Shown: piece by piece, positions 7,400 to 15,177 of the stretch | Position numbering within the stretch: the first letter of the stretch is position 1 | How the letters are laid out: each line of letters starts with the position of its first letter | Source of the DNA: CANJQH01 sp031368515 | Lineage (GTDB): Bacteria; Chloroflexota; Anaerolineae; J036; Brachytrichaceae | NCBI GenBank assembly: GCA_031368515.1 | Contig: JANMNW010000148.1 | Span: forward strand, 1 to 25,711 | Length of the DNA: 25,711 nt | Direction of reading: 5' to 3' | Made by a program: the position numbers and the translations under genes | The notes under the pieces: model-generated | What the model saw: only the letters and a program-made list of their open reading frames with translations | What the model was told of the DNA's origin: nothing | The model's database searches: none

Positions 7400-7514
7400 G
7401 ATCTGAGCCCACGTCCCCGTTCACGGGTTCTGCGCCCAAGAGATGGCATCTCTCAGAAAAATGCCATCTCTTGAACGCTCGCCGCTCACCTTGAGCACGA
7501 AGCGGTCGCTCGAA
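7400..7514. repeat. 115-bp direct repeat, copy 2
   Basis: Second copy of the repeat at 7186-7300. Its internal hairpin (7439-7471) has decayed by two mismatches in the right arm (AGAAAAATGCCATCTCT). Copy 1 has kept perfect pairing and may be younger or under selection. Confidence 0.85.
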
Positions 7515-7610
7515 CCTGGTGCCGCCGCCGATTTTCTCCGAGTCGTAGACCAGTTCGAAGCACAGGCTAATGCCTGAAGACAGCGCACTTGCGGCCAGAA
7601 GGCCAGGCTG
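7515..7610 (-). pseudogene. Possible second piece of the interrupted remnant gene
   Basis: Between repeat copy 2 and the desaturase stop, one minus-strand frame reads SSGISLCFELVYDSEKIGGG, which looks protein-coding but has no start or ribosome-binding site. It may be the upstream part of the gene whose continuation is at 6835-7206, separated by the repeat cluster. Not recognisable as a family. Confidence 0.2.
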
Positions 7611-9896
7611 TCAAAACTCATCAAACGCGATCTGGCTTTGCGCCACACCCATGGCTTTGAGCATCGCGGTCGCGGCTTTGATCATCGGCGGCGGGCCGCA
7701 CAGGTAATACTCGACACTGCGAGGATCCGGGTGCGCGGCAAGATATTCGCGCTTCACCACATCGTGAATAAATCCAGTCAGCCCGTCCCAATCTTCACCG
7801 GGCTGCGGCTCGGACAGCGCCGCATGAAACGTAAAGTTCGGGTTGTCGCGCGCCAGCGCTTCAAAATAGTCTTGATAGAATAGTTCCTGCTTCGAGCGCG
7901 CGCCATACCAGTAGCTGATCTTGCGCTCGGACTGCTCGGTCTCCAGCAAGTGCGACAGATGCGCGCGCATCGGCGCCATGCCCGCCCCGCCGCCGATATA
8001 CACCATCTCGCGTTGCGTGGGCTTGATGTGGAAGTCGCCAAACGGCCCGATCGCCGTGATCGTATCGCCGGGCTTCAAGCCAAACACATAGGACGACCCC
8101 GTGCCGGCATTGCAGTGCTGGCCGCGCGGCGGCGTGGCGATGCGCACGTTAAAGCGCAGATTATTGTCGACGTCCGGGTTGCTGGCGAATGAATAGTTGC
8201 GCCGCACCGGCATGTCGTTTTCCGCCTCGCTGGCATACACATGCTGGGCCTTCCACACCGCGGCATACGGCTCGGCAACCGCCACGCCTTCCAACGTGCG
8301 TTTGCCATACACCGGTATGTCAAACTGCAGATACTCGCCCGGCTTGTAGCTCAACGGCGGCGATCCCGGCGCCGGCTCCAACACCAGCTCCTTGATAAAC
8401 GTGGCCACGTTGTCGTTGCTCACCACCCGGAAAGTGTAGGTCGTGGCCGGCGCGATCACTCCCTGCCCGCCCGCCGAATTCAAATCCAACAGCAACTTGT
8501 CGTGCTCGACGTTGACCACATAGGTTTTCAGCGCCACGCAAACCGGCGCGCGCTGCGGCGAGCCATCCCGAATGTCGAAGCGTCCGTTGTGCTTGGGGCA
8601 CTCGATCTGTGTGCCGCGCACAAAGCCATCGGCCAGGTGCGCATTGCCGTGCGTACACACGCCGTCGGTGGCGAAGTAACGGTTGTCCTTCGTGCGATAC
8701 ACCGCGTAGGTGTGATGATCATGATCGAAGCGCAGCACGTCTTCCTTGTTGAGCAAGCCAATCGGGCCAATTTCGATCCAGCCGTTCACCACCGGACGGC
8801 CGTGCGCGGTGATGGCCGTCGACATCGGCGGCGCTTCCGCCGGATAGGTCGGCGTGGGAATCGCGCGGCGCACATGCCAGGCCGGCTCCTTGCGCTGTCG
8901 CAATATCGCCGGGATGATCTCGCGATACGCTTCCAGGATGCCGTTGTAGGGCTTCGGCATGTCCGCCTTCACCAGCTCGTGCAGCTTGGGCAGCGCGTGA
9001 TACGGCACCAGCGGGAACATGTGATGCTCCACGTGATAGTTCATGTTCAGATACAGAAACCGGTTGATCGGGTTCATGTAAACCGTGCGGCAGTTCAGCC
9101 GATGATCCAGCACGTTCTCCGCCAGGCCGGCGTGCTGCGTGTAGCCGTAGACCACCATCAGCCAGGAGCCGTAAAACGTGGGTAACCCGACATACATCAG
9201 CGGCAGCAGGCTCCCGGTGTAAATGGCCAGGCCGATCACGGCGGCAAAGATCAGCACATAGAGGCGCGCGCGCCAAATGATGCTGCCGCGCTCGGATTCG
9301 GGAATAAAAGTCATTTCCTCCGGCGTAAAGCGGCCCATCACATGCATCGGCACTTCGCGCCAGTATTTGCGAAAGGCGCCGATGGCGAAGAAATTCATGA
9401 TGAAGTTGGAAAGTTTTGTCGGGCGCGGCACCGCGATCTCCGGATCGCGGCCGACGATGATCGTGTCGCTATGATGACGCGTGTGGCTCCAGCGCCACAC
9501 CGTCGACTCGCGCAGCACCATGAATGACGCCAGCTCATACATGGCGTTGTTCATCCAGTCTGTTTTGAACGCAGTGCCGTGGCCATGTTCGTGCCAGCGC
9601 GCGTCTGACGTCGAGGCGTAAATCACACCATACGCGGCAAAGGGAATCACCGTCCACCATGTGCCCCAGGTCAGATAGCCCAGAATGCCAAAACCAAACA
9701 ACAAAGTGAACCAGATCAGCGTGTCGCGAATCGCCGGGCCATCGCGGCGCTCCAACAGCTCGCGCATTTTTTCTTTTGGCACCGGCGAGGCATACCAGGT
9801 CGCCTCTGCCAAGCCCTTGCGAATGGCTTCGGCTGTGTCTTTGCCCACCAGGCTGTAGTCGCCCGGGTGATAGTCTGTTTTAATAATCGTGGCCAT
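7611..9896 (-). CDS. Fusion protein: membrane fatty-acid desaturase/hydroxylase + Rieske ferredoxin + NqrF-type FAD/NAD reductase
   Basis: 761 residues. Residues ~1-340 are an integral-membrane di-iron desaturase/hydroxylase with hydrophobic segments and the three His boxes H102EHGH106, H138TRHH142 and H288VEHH292. Residues ~370-480 are a Rieske-type [2Fe-2S] ferredoxin with C414-x-H416 and C433-x2-H436 (CTHGNAHL, CPKHNGRFD), MocE-like. Residues ~500-761 are a ferredoxin-NADP-reductase-type module closest to NqrF: RNYSFASNP for FAD, YIGGGAGMAPMRAHL, and YYLCGPPPMIKAATAMLK for the nicotinamide. Separate genes for these three parts occur side by side in other bacteria (e.g. rhizopine mocD/E/F), so the fusion should form a self-sufficient NADH-driven oxygenase or desaturase. 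Substrate unknown. The ATG at 9896 was chosen because homology begins there; upstream in-frame codons look like leader. Confidence 0.9.
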   Translation of the reverse strand: MATIIKTDYHPGDYSLVGKDTAEAIRKGLAEATWYASPVPKEKMRELLERRDGPAIRDTLIWFTLLFGFGILGYLTWGTWWTVIPFAAYGVIYASTSDARWHEHGHGTAFKTDWMNNAMYELASFMVLRESTVWRWSHTRHHSDTIIVGRDPEIAVPRPTKLSNFIMNFFAIGAFRKYWREVPMHVMGRFTPEEMTFIPESERGSIIWRARLYVLIFAAVIGLAIYTGSLLPLMYVGLPTFYGSWLMVVYGYTQHAGLAENVLDHRLNCRTVYMNPINRFLYLNMNYHVEHHMFPLVPYHALPKLHELVKADMPKPYNGILEAYREIIPAILRQRKEPAWHVRRAIPTPTYPAEAPPMSTAITAHGRPVVNGWIEIGPIGLLNKEDVLRFDHDHHTYAVYRTKDNRYFATDGVCTHGNAHLADGFVRGTQIECPKHNGRFDIRDGSPQRAPVCVALKTYVVNVEHDKLLLDLNSAGGQGVIAPATTYTFRVVSNDNVATFIKELVLEPAPGSPPLSYKPGEYLQFDIPVYGKRTLEGVAVAEPYAAVWKAQHVYASEAENDMPVRRNYSFASNPDVDNNLRFNVRIATPPRGQHCNAGTGSSYVFGLKPGDTITAIGPFGDFHIKPTQREMVYIGGGAGMAPMRAHLSHLLETEQSERKISYWYGARSKQELFYQDYFEALARDNPNFTFHAALSEPQPGEDWDGLTGFIHDVVKREYLAAHPDPRSVEYYLCGPPPMIKAATAMLKAMGVAQSQIAFDEF

Positions 9897-9939
9897 AGTT
9901 TTGATTCTCGGTTTTCGCCAGGACGCTGGCAGCAAGTAG

Positions 9940-9967
9940 ATTTTATGCCGGATGGCGATATCGGCAA
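9940..9967 (-). promoter_or_regulatory. Candidate promoter of the desaturase fusion gene
   Basis: On the minus strand TTGCCG (9967-9962) and TAAAAT (9945-9940) are 16 bp apart. This places transcription start about 35-40 nt before the ATG at 9896, inside the divergent intergenic region shared with the GH1 gene. Motif match only. Confidence 0.35.
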
Positions 9968-10024
9968 CAGCGCGGAATCGTTTGCCCAATCTCTCAAATG
10001 GGCGACAATAACGGCTTCACCACC

Positions 10025-11278
10025 ATGTCTCAGACTAGCGCATTTCCCAAGGGCTTCTGGTGGGGCACGGCTACCGCCTCGCATCAGGTCGAAGGCAACA
10101 ACGTCAACAACGATACCTGGGCGCTCGAACACACGCCGGGCACCATTAACGTCGAGCCTTCGGGCGACGCAATCGACCACTACCATCGCTATCGCGAAGA
10201 CATCGCCCTGCTCGGCCAGCTCGGTTTCAACTTGTACCGGTTTTCGCTCGAATGGTCGCGCATCGAGCCGGAAGACGGGCACTTCTCCACTGCCGCGCTG
10301 GATCATTACCGGCGCATGCTGGCCGCCTGCCACGAAAACAGCCTGACGCCGATGGTGACGTTTCATCATTTCACCACGCCGCGCTGGCTGATGGCGCAGG
10401 GCGGCTGGGGCGGCGTCGACACCGCGGCCAAATTTGCGCGCTTTTGCGAACGGGCCATGCGCCATTTCGGCGATTTGATGGGCGCCGCCTGCACGCTCAA
10501 CGAAGTCAACATCTCACGCCTGATCGCCAGCGCCGGCTTTTTGCCGCCGCGCGACGTGCTGGTGCAAGCCCCCTGGTGGCAAGCTGTTGCGCGCCAGCTC
10601 AACACGAGTCCGGCGGATCTCTCGATGATGCTCTTTGCCTCTTCGGCGCGCGAGGTCGACACGATCATGGCCGCCCACCGTCAGGCGGTCACGGCCATCA
10701 AAGCCGCCAATGGCAAGATTCCGGTCGGCATCACGCTGGCCATGCAGGAAATCCAACCCGTGCAGGGCGGCGAAGAAACGGCCGCACGAATGCGCGAATC
10801 CGTGCACAACGACTATCTCGACCGGCTGGCTGGCGACGATTTCATTGGCGTGCAGACCTATTCGCGCGTGCGAGTCGGGCCGGACGGCCCGGTGCGGGCT
10901 GAGCCGGATGCCGAAGTGACGCAGATGGGCTACGAGTTTTATCCGGAAGCGCTGGAGGCGACCATTCGGGAAGCTACTACCCGCACTGGTTTGCCCGCCA
11001 TCGTGACCGAGAACGGCATCGGCACCGGCGACGACACACGCCGCATCGAATATGTGCGGCGGGCGCTGCGCGGCGTGCACAACTGCCTGGGCGATGGCAT
11101 CGATGTGCGCGGCTACACGTATTGGTCGGCATTTGACAATTACGAATGGTCGCTGGGCTATCGCCCCACGTTTGGCATCATCGGCGTCGACCGGCGGACG
11201 CAACTTCGCACGGCCAAGCCCAGCGCGCACTGGCTGGGCGCGTTGGCGCGCGCCAACGGCGCCACGCTTAACGATTGA
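10025..11278 (+). CDS. Glycoside hydrolase family 1 beta-glycosidase
   Basis: 417 residues, slightly short for GH1 (about 440-480). The N-terminal signature FPKGFWWGTATASHQVEG is present. The acid/base Glu is E160 in CTLNEVN, with Val where Pro is usual (NEP). The nucleophile is E329 in IVTENGIG. The aglycone/glycone-site motif YTYWSAFDNYEWSLGY and the closing FGIIGVD also match. The enzyme should be cytoplasmic (no signal peptide) and retain configuration on beta-glucosides, galactosides or similar. ATG 10025 puts FPKG at residue 7, as normal; an in-frame ATG at 9998 is possible and neither has a clear ribosome-binding site. The gene is 28 nt upstream of, and likely co-transcribed with, the alpha/beta hydrolase. 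Confidence 0.9.
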   Translation: MSQTSAFPKGFWWGTATASHQVEGNNVNNDTWALEHTPGTINVEPSGDAIDHYHRYREDIALLGQLGFNLYRFSLEWSRIEPEDGHFSTAALDHYRRMLAACHENSLTPMVTFHHFTTPRWLMAQGGWGGVDTAAKFARFCERAMRHFGDLMGAACTLNEVNISRLIASAGFLPPRDVLVQAPWWQAVARQLNTSPADLSMMLFASSAREVDTIMAAHRQAVTAIKAANGKIPVGITLAMQEIQPVQGGEETAARMRESVHNDYLDRLAGDDFIGVQTYSRVRVGPDGPVRAEPDAEVTQMGYEFYPEALEATIREATTRTGLPAIVTENGIGTGDDTRRIEYVRRALRGVHNCLGDGIDVRGYTYWSAFDNYEWSLGYRPTFGIIGVDRRTQLRTAKPSAHWLGALARANGATLND

Positions 11279-11306
11279 CCCTATTCCCACACAACAAGGA
11301 CACTCC

Positions 11307-12125
11307 ATGACACCCTGGACCAGCGGCTTTCTTCAGTCCAATGGTATTCGCATTCACTACACGCGCACCGGCGGCGACAAACCCGCCCTTGTGGCGCTGC
11401 ACGGATTTTCCGATGACGGTTCGTGTTGGACGCCCATCGCGCAGGCGCTTGAGGCCGACTTCGACGTGATCATGCTCGATGCGCGCGGACACGGCCGCTC
11501 GGATGGCCCGCCAACGGGCCACAGCTATGACAATTACGCGGCCGACACCGCTGGCGCAATTGTGGCGTTGAAGCGGGACAAGCCCATCGTCATGGGCCAC
11601 TCCATGGGCGCGGTGACCGCGCTCACGCTTGCGGCGCTGTATCCATCGCTGCCAAGATCGATCATTCTTGAAGACCCGCCGCCGTTTTGGATGCCGCCCC
11701 CGCCAGCGGGAGAAAGCAAGGGCGACCGCGCCAACGACATGCGCACCGGGATCATCAATTTGAAGCGTGAGACGCGTGAAGAAATGATCGCCGGCTGCCG
11801 GCGCAATTCACCGACGTGGCCTGACTCCGAATTGGGACCGTGGGCTGATTCGAAGCTGCGCCTCAGCTTTAATGCGCTCAGCATTCTGAGAGAAGATTCA
11901 GGCCTGCCATTGCGCGAACGTGTCGGTTCGATCACCTGTCCCGCCCTGTTGATCATCGCCGACACCGCCCTCGGCGCGATTACATCGGTCGCACAGGCGG
12001 ACGACCTCAAGACGCTGATTCCGCAGCTCAAGATCGAGCAGATCGGCTCAGCCGGGCACAACGTCCGGCGCGAACAGCAGGCACGCTATCTCACCGTCGT
12101 GCGATCGTTTGCGCGTTCCAGCTGA
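11307..12125 (+). CDS. Alpha/beta-fold hydrolase
   Basis: 272 residues. The complete triad is readable: nucleophile S99 in GHSMGA, acid D219 in LIIADTALG and base H251 in SAGHNVRRE. The oxyanion loop is ALHGFSDDGSCW and the strand DVIMLDARGHGRSDGP is typical. A cap region with PPPFWMPPPPAG follows the nucleophile. The ATG has AAGGA 6 nt upstream. The fold covers esterases, lactonases and C-C hydrolases; the sequence does not say which. Cytosolic, no signal peptide. Placed after the GH1 gene it may process a glycoside aglycone or ester. Confidence 0.85.
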   Translation: MTPWTSGFLQSNGIRIHYTRTGGDKPALVALHGFSDDGSCWTPIAQALEADFDVIMLDARGHGRSDGPPTGHSYDNYAADTAGAIVALKRDKPIVMGHSMGAVTALTLAALYPSLPRSIILEDPPPFWMPPPPAGESKGDRANDMRTGIINLKRETREEMIAGCRRNSPTWPDSELGPWADSKLRLSFNALSILREDSGLPLRERVGSITCPALLIIADTALGAITSVAQADDLKTLIPQLKIEQIGSAGHNVRREQQARYLTVVRSFARSS

Positions 12126-12141
12126 GAAACAGATCGGATCG

Positions 12142-12159
12142 CCGATCGCTAGCGATCGG
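12142..12159. terminator. Palindrome between convergent genes, possible bidirectional terminator
   Basis: CCGATCGCTAGCGATCGG is a perfect 18-bp palindrome. It sits 17 nt after the hydrolase stop and overlaps the stop codon of the convergent surface-protein gene. No T-tract follows on either strand, so a terminator role is only plausible; it could also be a protein-binding site. Confidence 0.3.
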
Positions 12160-12901
12160 AACCCGTCAAGCGCCAGCCGCTCAGCGCAAGCATCGCCCCC
12201 ATCATCAGCAGCACGATAGCCGCCGTCTGGTCGGTAGCAGGCAACTCGTCGCCGGTCACCGGCAGCGTGATCTGGCACACCGCGCACTGAGCCAATGCGG
12301 CGTTGTTGCGAATGTCGTCGCCGGCGCTGGTGGTCTCGATCTTCACCGCATAGAGCGCGTCGCCCTGCACCACATCGCGTTTGAGACGCACCTTGAATTT
12401 GACCGTCACAATCTCGTTGGGCGCAACCGAGCTAATGTCGACCGTCGGCGCGCCCTGCGCTGTCGTGACTGACCCGCGCGATGGCACAATTTCTACCAGT
12501 TCGAGATACGCCGGCACCGCGCTGAGCAGCTGCACATTCACTGCGTCCATGCCCCCTTGATTTGAAACAATGGCTGTGAGTTCGGCAGTTTCGCCGGCGA
12601 TCAAACAGGCGCTGCAGCCGGAAAGCTTCACGAAAGGATCGGCCAGCGGTCGGATGGGCACGGGCACATCCGAGCTGGGCGGTTGTGCGGTCGAACCCGG
12701 CGCTGGCGTGGCAGTCGGAACAGGCGGCACAGTGGGCTGGGGCGGCGTTGTTCCCGTGGGTTCCGGCAGCGGCGTGCCGGTAATTTCGAGCGGCGCAAGC
12801 GCATGGCCCGGCGCAGCGCCTTGGGCCGACCAGGCAAAGGCGCCGGCCAATACGGCAACCAGGATCGCTGCGGCGAATCGCGGAGTGTCAAGAGTCTTCA
12901 T
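12149..12901 (-). CDS. Secreted DUF11-type surface protein with LPVTG sorting-like tail
   Basis: 250 residues. A signal peptide (~1-28: FAAAILVAVLAGAFAWSAQG) is followed by a Pro/Thr-rich linker (~40-78). Then comes a DUF11/CARDB-like beta-sandwich (~85-205: AELTAIVSNQGGMDAVNVQL, SVAPNEIVTVKFKVRL). The C-terminal tail is LPVTGDELPATDQ, the hydrophobic segment AAIVLLMMGAMLALSGW and RLTGSDR. The order LPxTG, hydrophobic helix, basic end is the layout of a sortase substrate, so the protein is probably wall- or membrane-anchored and exposed. Two CxxC motifs (CSAC, CAVC) flank the domain and may form a disulfide. No sortase gene is in the window. GGGA precedes the ATG at 12901. Confidence 0.8.
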   Translation of the reverse strand: MKTLDTPRFAAAILVAVLAGAFAWSAQGAAPGHALAPLEITGTPLPEPTGTTPPQPTVPPVPTATPAPGSTAQPPSSDVPVPIRPLADPFVKLSGCSACLIAGETAELTAIVSNQGGMDAVNVQLLSAVPAYLELVEIVPSRGSVTTAQGAPTVDISSVAPNEIVTVKFKVRLKRDVVQGDALYAVKIETTSAGDDIRNNAALAQCAVCQITLPVTGDELPATDQTAAIVLLMMGAMLALSGWRLTGSDR

Positions 12902-13156
12902 TGAATTGTCCCTTTGCTTTGCCTAGGTGATGGGCACAAAGTCGCGAAAGGGCCGCCTTCCCCTCTCCAAACACGCTTCATGCTGAAATGCTTGGAAGCA
13001 AATGCAAGCGCATACGACAATATCAGTCTCCGTGGCGCTCCACAGCATCTTGCGGCGGATTGCAGCGTCGCACAAAAGTTAGAGGCTCTTTGAGCATCGG
13101 CGCCTGGGACCGTCGCGTCATGGCGCGGGTCGGGTCTGTGCAGGCGTACGCAATTG

Positions 13157-14398
13157 TCACGAAGCGCGCTGGCGCGTGCGCCACTCGCGCTTGACCTCGG
13201 CGCGATAGACCACGCGGCCAGCCTTGATTGTGGCCAGGCGCAACGGCGGACAAAGCACGGCGTCGAGCACGTCGCTCGTATCCAGCAGCACCAGATCCGC
13301 CGGCGCATCGACGGCAATGTCGACCGCGGGCAAACCCATGGCCGCGCGTGGCCGGCGCGTCACCATGGCGCGTGTCTCGGCCAGTTCATCGAGCCCGCAC
13401 ATGTGGGAACCATGCGCGCACATGTGCGCGGCCATCAGCACATCGTACGAGCCAAACGGCGAAAATGGATCGCGCACGTTGTCCGTCGCAGCGCTGACGT
13501 TGACTCCGCGCGCCAGCAACTCTTTGACGCGCGTAACGCCGCGCGGCGCAGGCCAGCGCTCGCGCCCTTGCAGCACCAGATTGCACGATGGCAGCGTGAT
13601 CACATGCACGCCCGCGCGCGCCACCTGGTCCATGATGCGCGCGGCATCGCCCTCGGCCATGAATGAAAGCGAGCAACAATGTCCGGCTACGACCCGGCTT
13701 TGCATGCCGTATGCGAGCGTCAATTCGGCTGCGTGTTCGAGTTCGCGCGAATTTGGGTTTTCGTTCTCATCCAGATGCAAATCGACAGGCTTGCCGGTTT
13801 TCTCCGCAAGGGCAAAAGTCGCCCGCGTCGAATGCCGCGCATCGCTGGCAAAGCTTGGGGCATTGCCCACAATGTCCACGCCCATGCGCAGGACCGTTTC
13901 GATGACGTCGTCGCGTTCGGCTGAGTCGCCCGGCAAGCCCAGCGCCACCAGCTGCAATGTGAGGGCGTCGCGATAGGCCTCGCGCAGTTCCAATAGCGCT
14001 TCCACCAGCGGCAGATCCAGAGGGTCCAGCGCATTAACGTGCGTGCGCATCGCCGTGGTGCCGTTGGCGATGGCCTGCTCGATCGCGCGCGTGGCGCGCG
14101 CCAGCGCATCTGCCTTGTTCAAGTTGGGCCGGTTGGCCTGCCAGACCTCGACCGCCTCGCGCAGCGTCCCGCTCACGTTCGGCATGGGCACATAGGTCTT
14201 GTCCAAGTGCACATGCGCATCGACAAGCCCGGGCAACAGCACGTTTCCGCACGCGTCCAGGCTTTCAGCCGCGCCCGCCAGCGCGCGCGCGGGCGCCAGT
14301 GCGGCGATGACGCCCGCGCGCGTGCCGACATCGACGCGCCGGCCATCGGCAAGGCGCGCATCGCGAACGATCAGGTCAAAGGGTAAAGCCTCAGTCAT
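13157..14398 (-). CDS. Cytosine-deaminase-like metal-dependent amidohydrolase
   Basis: 413 residues. Amidohydrolase superfamily, subgroup of cytosine deaminase (CodA) and N-isopropylammelide amidohydrolase (AtzC). The H62-x-H64 metal pair in GLVDAHVHLDKTY, LHLDENENP, AGHCCSLSFM and the Asp in SAATDNVRDPFSPFGSYD are all in place. The C-terminus returns to the composite beta domain (ADLVLLDTSDVLDAV). These enzymes deaminate or hydrolyse cyclic amidines, pyrimidines or triazines, usually with iron or zinc. The substrate here is undetermined. The ATG overlaps the end of the creatininase-family gene by 8 nt (ATGACTGA), so both are in one operon. Start and length are normal for the family. The plus-strand frames opposite it are shadows. 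Confidence 0.9.
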   Translation of the reverse strand: MTEALPFDLIVRDARLADGRRVDVGTRAGVIAALAPARALAGAAESLDACGNVLLPGLVDAHVHLDKTYVPMPNVSGTLREAVEVWQANRPNLNKADALARATRAIEQAIANGTTAMRTHVNALDPLDLPLVEALLELREAYRDALTLQLVALGLPGDSAERDDVIETVLRMGVDIVGNAPSFASDARHSTRATFALAEKTGKPVDLHLDENENPNSRELEHAAELTLAYGMQSRVVAGHCCSLSFMAEGDAARIMDQVARAGVHVITLPSCNLVLQGRERWPAPRGVTRVKELLARGVNVSAATDNVRDPFSPFGSYDVLMAAHMCAHGSHMCGLDELAETRAMVTRRPRAAMGLPAVDIAVDAPADLVLLDTSDVLDAVLCPPLRLATIKAGRVVYRAEVKREWRTRQRAS

Positions 14399-15176
14399 GT
14401 TGGTCCTGAGCAGGTGTTTCGAATCGGCTGATGTCGGCGATCAACGCCGCAAGGCGGGCAGTGGCGGCGTCGAGCATGGCCCGGCCTTTTTCGGCGGCGC
14501 CCAGCGTGGCGTCGCCAAACACGCCGCTGGCGCTCCAATCGCGGCTGAGCCAGGCGGCCGACGCCTGGCCGAAGAAGAACAACGGGGGCGCGGACTCGGG
14601 AAATGCGGCAAAGTGTTTGACAGCCTTGGACATGTCGACCAATTCCGGAGCGAGCGACAACATCAACGACGTCTCCAGCTCTCCGGCATGAAAGCCCAAA
14701 CGGCGTTCGTTGTCAGTGATCGGAAATGGCGCATCGACAAAGAGCCCCGGATGCAGGCAGAAGGTCATCAGGCCGGTCGCCGCGCGAATATCGCGCGCGG
14801 CCGCGTCGAGAACTGCTGTGTTTCCGCCGTGGCCGTTGAGCAGCGCCAGCCGGCGAAAGCCTGAGGCCTGCGCGCTCCTGGCAATGTCCATGAGCAGCGC
14901 GCTCAACGTGACCGCGCTGACGCTAAACGTGCCCGGAAAACCGGCGTGCTCGTTGCTCTTGCCGTAGTTTATCGCGGGCAACGCCCAGGCTTGAACCGAG
15001 TCGGGCAAGCGCGCAAGGGTCCGTTTCAGCACTTCGGTCACCTGCAGCATGTCTGTCGCCACCGGCAGATGCGGGCCATGCTGCTCGATCGCGCCGACGG
15101 GCAGCACCAGCACGCCCTGCGCTTTGGGAAGATCGCGAATTTGAGTCCAGCTCAGTTCGAAAAGATATCGTGTCAT
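14391..15176 (-). CDS. Creatininase-family amidohydrolase
   Basis: 261 residues. The metal-binding motifs of the creatininase fold are complete: PVGAIEQHGPHLPVATD (E31, H33, D42), LLNGHGGNTAV (~115) and FHAGELETSLML (~165). The family includes creatinine amidohydrolase, the FAPy deformylase ArfB and the mycofactocin peptidase MftE; all open an amide using two metals. Nothing here distinguishes the substrate. No signal peptide. It starts one base after the stop of the FAD dehydrogenase and overlaps the amidohydrolase, the middle of a tightly coupled three-gene set. This gene and the downstream deaminase-like hydrolase suggest two successive hydrolytic steps. Confidence 0.9.
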   Translation of the reverse strand: MTRYLFELSWTQIRDLPKAQGVLVLPVGAIEQHGPHLPVATDMLQVTEVLKRTLARLPDSVQAWALPAINYGKSNEHAGFPGTFSVSAVTLSALLMDIARSAQASGFRRLALLNGHGGNTAVLDAAARDIRAATGLMTFCLHPGLFVDAPFPITDNERRLGFHAGELETSLMLSLAPELVDMSKAVKHFAAFPESAPPLFFFGQASAAWLSRDWSASGVFGDATLGAAEKGRAMLDAATARLAALIADISRFETPAQDQHD

Positions 15177-15177
15177 G

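Noticed and set aside
8241..9185. Plus-strand open frame of 314 codons
   Set aside because: Antisense to the desaturase-Rieske region; composition dominated by Arg/His/Val with no motif.
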